Positions 9,425-13,797 of a stretch of 13,797 nt of DNA are shown here, piece by piece (position 1 is the stretch's first letter; each line of letters opens with the position of its first letter). Under the pieces are notes generated by a model. The model did no database searches, was not told where the DNA came from, and was given only the letters and a program-made list of their open reading frames with translations. Made by a program: the position numbers and the translations under genes. The stretch covers positions 1-13,797 of the forward strand of contig JAEPRB010000556.1 of NCBI GenBank assembly GCA_016758965.1. The letters run 5' to 3'. The DNA comes from Circinella minor. Its lineage: Eukaryota > Mucoromycota > Mucoromycetes > Mucorales > Lichtheimiaceae.

Positions 9425-9459
9425 ACGTTATTAACGTCATGTCAAATAACGTTTTGTCA
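9425..9459. promoter_or_regulatory. Clustered ACGT (CRE-like) elements
   Basis: ACGTTATTAACGT (9425-9437) is a perfect 13-bp palindrome. It overlaps a 15-bp-spaced direct repeat, TAACGTCATGTCA (9432-9444) and TAACGTTTTGTCA (9447-9459). The core AACGTCA resembles ATF/CREB-type bZIP half-sites. The cluster lies between the minus-strand gene at 8698 and the promoter-like elements at 9625-9649, so either side could be the target. Confidence 0.35.
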
Positions 9460-9624
9460 TTTTTATTTTAAAAATGAAATTATCAAACAAAGAATAAAAG
9501 AAAAACTATACCAAAAGAAAAAGATCAAGCTTTTCCCATTCAAATGATACTCATCACTATACGTAATAATAATAATAATGAATAGAGTAATCATCATTTC
9601 TTTTATTTATTCAATGTATGCGTT

Positions 9625-9649
9625 CCGATTGGTTTATTGTTATATAAAG
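9625..9649 (+). promoter_or_regulatory. Promoter-like inverted CCAAT box and TATA box
   Basis: ATTGG (an inverted CCAAT box) around 9628 and TATATAAAG at about 9641-9649 are spaced as in a plus-strand RNA polymerase II promoter. Transcription would start near 9670-9680, upstream of the weak small gene proposed at 9757. In DNA this AT-rich, TATA-like strings are common by chance. Confidence 0.35.
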
Positions 9650-9756
9650 TGCACAGACATAATGATGATTAAACGGAACAACGATCTTTTCCTGTCACAA
9701 AAAAATAAAAAAAATTAAAAAGATAAGAGCAAAACGTATATAAGATATATAATTGT

Positions 9757-9979
9757 ATGAACTCGACTGTTAATAACTTCTTTTTCTCTCTTTTTTTACG
9801 GAATCAAAGCACTTTGATAAATGTGTTGAAGTTGAAATACTTCGTGGAGTGTAAGTATATATCCATATTAAAAAAAAAAAATTGATTCTGCACTTAAAAA
9901 TATAGTTACACTCCCCATTTTGGAGAGACAGTTAAAAAAAGAAATGATCGAAAGCAAAATCCTGTTTGTGGGTGCGTAG
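9757..9979 (+). CDS. Possible small two-exon gene (low confidence)
   Basis: The ATG at 9757 opens a frame that runs to 9850, where a consensus donor GTAAGT begins. A 55-bp intron ends at ATATAG (9905), and exon 2 runs to TAG at 9979. The product would be 55 aa, beginning MNSTVNNFFFSLF and ending with KEMIESKILFVGA. No domain is recognised. Unspliced, the frame stops at 9885 (42 aa). In another phase the same two exons stay open and read HFDKCVEVEILRGV then YTPHFGETVKKR, but no ATG is available in that frame. The competing frames show that coding status is unproven. The segment could instead be a noncoding RNA or chance. The complementary intron ends are described separately. Confidence 0.25.
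9846..9914 (+). repeat. 15-bp inverted repeat spanning both ends of a predicted intron
   Basis: GGAGTGTAAGTATAT (9846-9860) pairs with ATATAGTTACACTCC (9900-9914) at 14 of 15 positions, with a 39-nt loop. The donor GTAAGT and the acceptor ATATAG lie inside opposite arms of the stem. It could equally be a small terminal-inverted-repeat element or a hairpin RNA. Confidence 0.75.
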
Positions 9980-10677
9980 ATCTTTTTCCTCTCTCCCTCT
10001 CTCTCTTTGTCCTTTTTCTACAATATTACTACTATTTTACTTAAGTTTAAATTTAAAATAATATAACCCTTTTCAAATCAATATTATAAAAGTAACTATT
10101 TCATTTCTCATACATACAAAACTGTAGTAATGAAAAGTTGTAGTGGTAGTTATTTTATTTCCCCTTCCATTGTATTTTACTATTGATCTATTATGTGTTG
10201 TTGCATTATATGACTTTTATCGACAAAAAACTGTTGGTATGTAGATCTCTTCTCCCCCCCCCCTTTTTTTTTAACAATAAAGAGACAACTATTTATATAT
10301 ATTGATAACAAAATATAATAATAGTAATAATAATCATGAATGAAATACAGTTTTTTCTTTTATATATAAATATAAAATTTGGTTATAAAAAAGGAGGAGC
10401 GATATATATATAAAAAAAAAGGGAGATTGTAAAAAAATAATAATAACGCGGTAACAATAATAGTAATATTATATAGTAGTAGTATCAGTAGTAGTAGTAT
10501 TGATAATAATAATAATAATAGCAAGTATCTAAGGTAAGGCAGAAAAAAAAAAAAAAAAAAAAAAAGGGAGTGGAGATAAATGGTGGGGGGTATGTTTGTA
10601 TATATTATATTAAGACACTTATATAATGATATTAATTTTTTTTTTAATAAATAACAAGACGATTTTATCTATATTAA
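9980..10677. other. Simple-sequence spacer
   Basis: No gene is visible. The stretch contains a CT-rich run (9987-10010), a C10T9 block at 10254-10272, several TAA/TAG trinucleotide runs (10315-10332, 10480-10520) and an A-tract of about 23 near 10543-10565. The right end should contain the 3' UTR of the minus-strand membrane protein gene. Confidence 0.4.
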
Positions 10678-11518
10678 TTAATATGGATGATAATGATGTT
10701 GATTTCTTCGACTACTACTACTACCAATGGTACCGTTATAATTATTATTAATATTATTGTCATCCTCATCCTCTTTTGCTGAATGATAAGAGGGTGGTGA
10801 CCCATTTTGTGGGAGTTCAACTGCCATATGACTAAATGATAAATGATATGCTGGCGGCGGCGTAGGTTGATCTGTTGCCGACCCAGTACTAAGAGTGGAA
10901 TATCGTATAGATTGTCGTTGTAGAGTATTGCTATTAGGGGTTGTCGAAAGATTTTGTTGTCGCTGCTGCTGCTGTATTAATTGCTGTTGTGATTGCTGAA
11001 GAGAAGAATGATGACTTAAGGGTAAAGTAGAAGGACTTGATAAACTGGGACGATGATCCACCATATAAGAGCTAGGCGGAATACCGATGGTTGAAGGGTT
11101 ATAAATAGATACATCAGGAATCGTTACGGTATCTTCAAGTGATTTATCTTCTAATTCGTGATGATGATGTGGTCTACAGCAGAGCCAAATCTAATTTTTT
11201 TTTTTTTTTACATTAATTAATTTATTGTTGCTATGGTACTTTCACAAAAATTTTAACAATCATGTAGCAACCAAAAAAAAAAAAAGAGTATTATTATGTT
11301 GCTATGATTTATTATTATATAGATATGTTATTTACCCAATATGAGATATAAATTACAACAAATGAACAAAGCACGACGAGTAAAACCCAATAAGGTGGTT
11401 GACGTGTACGAATATAAAGTACAGGTAATAATACCATCATTAATAAAAAGCATAGTACGAGAGAATGATGTATGATAGGATGCCATGGTGGATAAGCATT
11501 TGATAGTCTGCCTCTCAT
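10678..11518 (-). CDS. Two-pass membrane protein with cytosolic PPxY motifs (2 exons)
   Basis: Exon 1 is 11518-11336 (61 codons) and exon 2 is 11190-10678. The 145-bp intron has donor GTAAAT and acceptor AATTAG, phase 0. The product is 231 aa. Two hydrophobic segments, about 19-37 and 44-63, are joined by a short loop with RTRQPPY. They are followed directly by WLCCRPHHHH; the paired Cys next to the membrane are candidate palmitoylation sites. The tail (about 70-231) is disordered and rich in Gln, Ser and Asn. It has PPAY at 173-176 (within TPPPAYH) and PPSY at 193-196 (within SPPSYH). PPxY motifs bind WW domains of Rsp5/NEDD4 ubiquitin ligases, so both termini are expected in the cytosol and an adaptor role is plausible. 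No ortholog is recognised. The membrane and motif calls are firm; the function is inferred. The membrane gene to its right also carries a PPxY. Confidence 0.85.
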
Positions 11519-12441
11519 TAGAATAAAATTAAATATATATATATAATAAAAATAAGAATTAAAAAAAAAGAAAGAAAGAAAGAAAGAAAGAAGTATGCCT
11601 TTATGTCAAAAGATAGAGGAAAAGGAAATAAAAAGGAAATTAAAATGGAAAAAGGGAGTAACTTAATTGTAGAATAATAAAACGAAAAGAGAGTTTTGTA
11701 ATGTGTGAGTGTGAGTGTACGATTACGGGAGATGCATGTTTTTTTTTTTTTTTTTTTCTCTTTTATGCGCCTTCACTCCTTCCATATAATTACGCATACA
11801 TGCATATACACTAATGATATAATCATCATAAACACTTCCCATCCCTTACTCCCTGAGATTTTATGATTTTATACATGGAGAGAACAAAGGAAAAAAAATA
11901 ATGGATAATAATAATAATGTTTATTATTTTTGAAGAGAGAAAAAGAGAGAAGGAGTATATCAAAACTTTCGGTCTTTTGATTTTTTTTTTTCCTATTATC
12001 GATTTTTTCTGCTCCCTCGCTTTAAAATAAGAAAGTAAAATTATGTATTATAAAACAAACTTAATAAGACTTTCAATTAGATAAATTTATATTACCTATA
12101 TATACATATATATACATGTGTTTACACTAAAACTATATCACCCGCACACTACTTACTACGTTGTATACATATATATAAGACCCACACCCCTGGATTCAAG
12201 GAAATGTCTTATTTTCCCAACCCCATTTACGTAATAGCCTATTTACTATAAATACTAAACTTTTTTTTTATTTGATTTGAGGTGAAAATCACAAAGCATT
12301 TACAAAAAAGGTATATATACACAACGTCTATCCATCATTTGTTGCTGTTTTTTTTTTTTATTTTTTATTTTTATTTTAAATGTTAAAAAAATTACAAAAT
12401 TAGTTACAATATATAAAACGCGTTGCTCTTTTTTCTTATCT
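11519..12441. other. Spacer between the two PPxY membrane-protein genes
   Basis: No exon is supported. A GAAA microsatellite lies at 11570-11593, just upstream of the start at 11518. Other items are a T19 tract near 11739-11757, AT-rich runs, and TTACGTAA at 12227-12234, which matches a Yap/bZIP-type palindrome. It should contain the promoter of the 231-aa gene and the 3' UTR of the gene at 12442. Confidence 0.4.
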
Positions 12442-13622
12442 CTATTGTAATCCAGTAGTTGATGAAGTTGAATTATTAACCTGATGGTTACTACCATTAT
12501 CACTATTACTTTCGTGATCTGTTGACTGGTTATTATTTCTTCTATTGTTTGTTGACGATATATCCATAGCTGCGGGTGATGATGTTGAAGGTGAAGGTCG
12601 TGGTTGTCCAATTTGTTGTTGATGATGATACCAAAAGGCTTGTAATGGGTCAGACCAATTGGTATTATTATGATGATTCCAAAGATCGTGATGATATGGG
12701 TTACTTGATGATGAAGCACCCAATGTAATACCGTTATTATTGTTACTATTGAATCCCATTGTTGGTGTTGCTGAGGACGACGCTGAAGGTGAAGAAGGAG
12801 AAGCCATATGGGGAGGGGGATGACGTCTCAATCGACCAAAAGAATAAGCCGAATGATTAGGGGTAAAATAAACAGGAAGCCAAAGAGGTGGAGGCAAAGA
12901 ATTATGACCTGCTGTTGTTGCTGGACCAGTCTCATTATTATCAACATCATCCTCTAATTCATCTCTTGCCATTAATCCTCGGATTTGTGTTACAATAGCC
13001 TGTTCATATTTTGGGGGTGGTGGATCTGGACTATAGTATGAAGGTAGTGGTTCACGTCTTTGATGCTGTTGTTGCTGGCTGGACTGAGATCCTGCAAGTG
13101 ATGTATTAGAAATATTTCTTCGTTGTTGCATTTCTGGCTGTGGTGCATTAGATGAAAAAGAGGGAGGGGCTGTACTAGGGATAGTAGTAGTATCAGAAGC
13201 TATGGATTGGACTCGTTGTTGTTTTCTACGTCCACATAGAGTGAACCATGAAAACAGTGGTCTACGCGATCCACGTCTTTTTCTAGACTGGATCCATAAT
13301 CGAGTGATCCATATTAAACCAGCCAAAAAAATAAATGAACATGTCACTGTTAATGCAATCGTAGAAGGACTATGTTCAGAAAAGTTGGAGTCATTGGAAT
13401 GATGCCGGTGTCCACCACCACCACCACCACCACCACCACCAGCTGTATCATTTGAACTATCTGAGTCTGGAGGAAGTTGTCCAGGTGCTGGTGGTGGCTG
13501 TCCTCGATCGGTCATTAATAAACAACTGGTAGGTTCGCAAGTAAGATTTTTCCATATATAGGATATTGATGAATTGGCGTTTTTACGGTATTGATAACAT
13601 TCTGAACTTGTTGCACAATAAT
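12442..13622 (-). CDS. Type I-like membrane protein with PPxY motif (3' exon; 5' end partial or uncertain)
   Basis: An acceptor TATACAG puts the exon start at 13622, and 392 complete codons run to TAG at 12442. Counting Y at 13620 as residue 1, residues 1-85 have four Cys (C2, C8, C28, C33) and several N-x-S/T sites (NSS, NLT, NDT, NDS, NFS), plus a Pro-rich stretch and Gly10. A single hydrophobic segment follows at about 86-106 (TIALTVTCSFIFLAGLIWI), then basic SRKRRGSRR. These features point to an outside N-terminus and a cytosolic tail of about 285 residues. The tail holds DPPPPKYEQA (PPKY at 201-204), a Rsp5/NEDD4-type WW ligand, and is otherwise rich in Ser, Pro, Asn and His. The ATG at 13515 is a weaker start because it drops the Cys-rich part. 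One transmembrane segment plus a PY tail resembles yeast Rcr1/Rcr2 in layout only; no homology is claimed. Confidence 0.85.
13408..13440. repeat. (CCA)n / poly-Gly microsatellite
   Basis: A CCA repeat on the plus strand reads as GGT codons on the coding strand. It gives a Gly10 run just outside the transmembrane segment of the membrane protein. It is probably length-variable and acts as a flexible linker. Confidence 0.7.
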
Positions 13623-13666
13623 CTGTATAATATTTTATATAAATGAATATATAAGTAATTTATTGA

Positions 13667-13797
13667 TATAATCAAGCAGTTCAAGAAGAATTTTCGAAAC
13701 ATGTTGAAAAACTACAAAACGTACGGAATGAAGCAGCAGTAGAAATAAAACATGCACAAGAAAAACAAAAGAAACAAATAGACCAAAAGATTCTCAA
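13667..13797 (+). other. Open edge segment: coiled-coil exon (+) or signal-peptide exon (-)
   Basis: The plus strand is open from 13667 to the window end and reads as a Q/E/K-rich heptad-like helix (QAVQEEFSKHVEKLQNVRN, continuing with AAVEIKHAQE). It has no start codon, so it would need an acceptor such as AAGCAG (ending at 13679) and an upstream exon antisense to the membrane gene. On the minus strand, 13797-13725 reads a hydrophobic segment ending CACFISTAASF, followed by donor GTACGT. A 102-bp intron from there joins in frame to the exon at 13622 and would supply a signal peptide. Antisense of Lys/Glu/Gln codons looks hydrophobic anyway, so the two readings cannot be separated here. Confidence 0.4.

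Larger units (their letters stand above)
8750..9627. other. AT-rich spacer with small palindromes
   Basis: No supported gene was found. A perfect 8-bp hairpin, TAAGAAAG/CTTTCTTA, sits at 9060-9080. A T19A16 block lies at 9151-9185. A cluster of TAACGT elements is at 9425-9459. The spacer may hold the promoter of the minus-strand zinc-finger gene and distal elements for anything transcribed rightwards from about 9670. Confidence 0.4.

Noticed and set aside
9120..9471. Two overlapping plus-strand frames (66 and 67 codons)
   Set aside because: They run through T19A16 and other homopolymers, giving Phe and Lys runs; no motif was seen.
12300..12719. Minus-strand 139-codon frame overlapping the membrane protein gene
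   Set aside because: It is an out-of-frame shadow of the PPxY gene's 3' end, running into poly-Lys from a T tract.

Overview
The window looks like nuclear DNA of an AT-rich fungus, most probably an early-diverging one (Mucoromycota-like); that placement is inference. The protein genes are split by short introns (about 55-145 bp) with GTAAGT/GTAAAT-type donors, CTAAT/TTAAT-type branch sites and TAG/AAG acceptors. Proteins are rich in Asn, Gln and Ser runs. Spacers are long, full of poly-A/poly-T tracts and microsatellites. No bacterial-type features, rRNA, tRNA or CRISPR array were recognised.

Layout. 1-114: degenerate 23-bp tandem repeat cut by the left edge. 1072-3224 (+): two-exon gene for a 680-aa protein with two C-terminal zinc fingers; its first exon is easily missed. 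3225-5164: convergent spacer with a G-quadruplex-type sequence and an AATAAA plus A23 tract. 5165-7158 (-): nine-exon gene for a 429-aa RRM and RGG protein of the CPSF6/CFIm68 type (pre-mRNA 3'-end processing). 8289-8698 (-): small three-exon single-zinc-finger gene. 9628-9979 (+): promoter-like elements and a doubtful small gene whose predicted intron ends are complementary. 10678-11518 (-): two-exon gene for a 231-aa two-pass membrane protein with two PPxY motifs. 12442-13622 (-): large 3' exon of a type I-like membrane protein with an N-glycosylation-rich outer domain and a cytosolic PPxY motif. 13667-13797: either its signal-peptide exon on the minus strand or a coiled-coil exon on the plus strand.

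Functional themes. Two zinc-finger proteins (likely DNA-binding) and one RNA-processing factor sit on the left. Two neighbouring membrane proteins with cytosolic PPxY motifs sit on the right. PPxY motifs recruit WW-domain ubiquitin ligases of the Rsp5/NEDD4 family, so the pair may be membrane adaptors for cargo ubiquitination; this is inference from architecture only. Exon structures were assembled by hand from splice signals and reading-frame continuity and have no transcript support.
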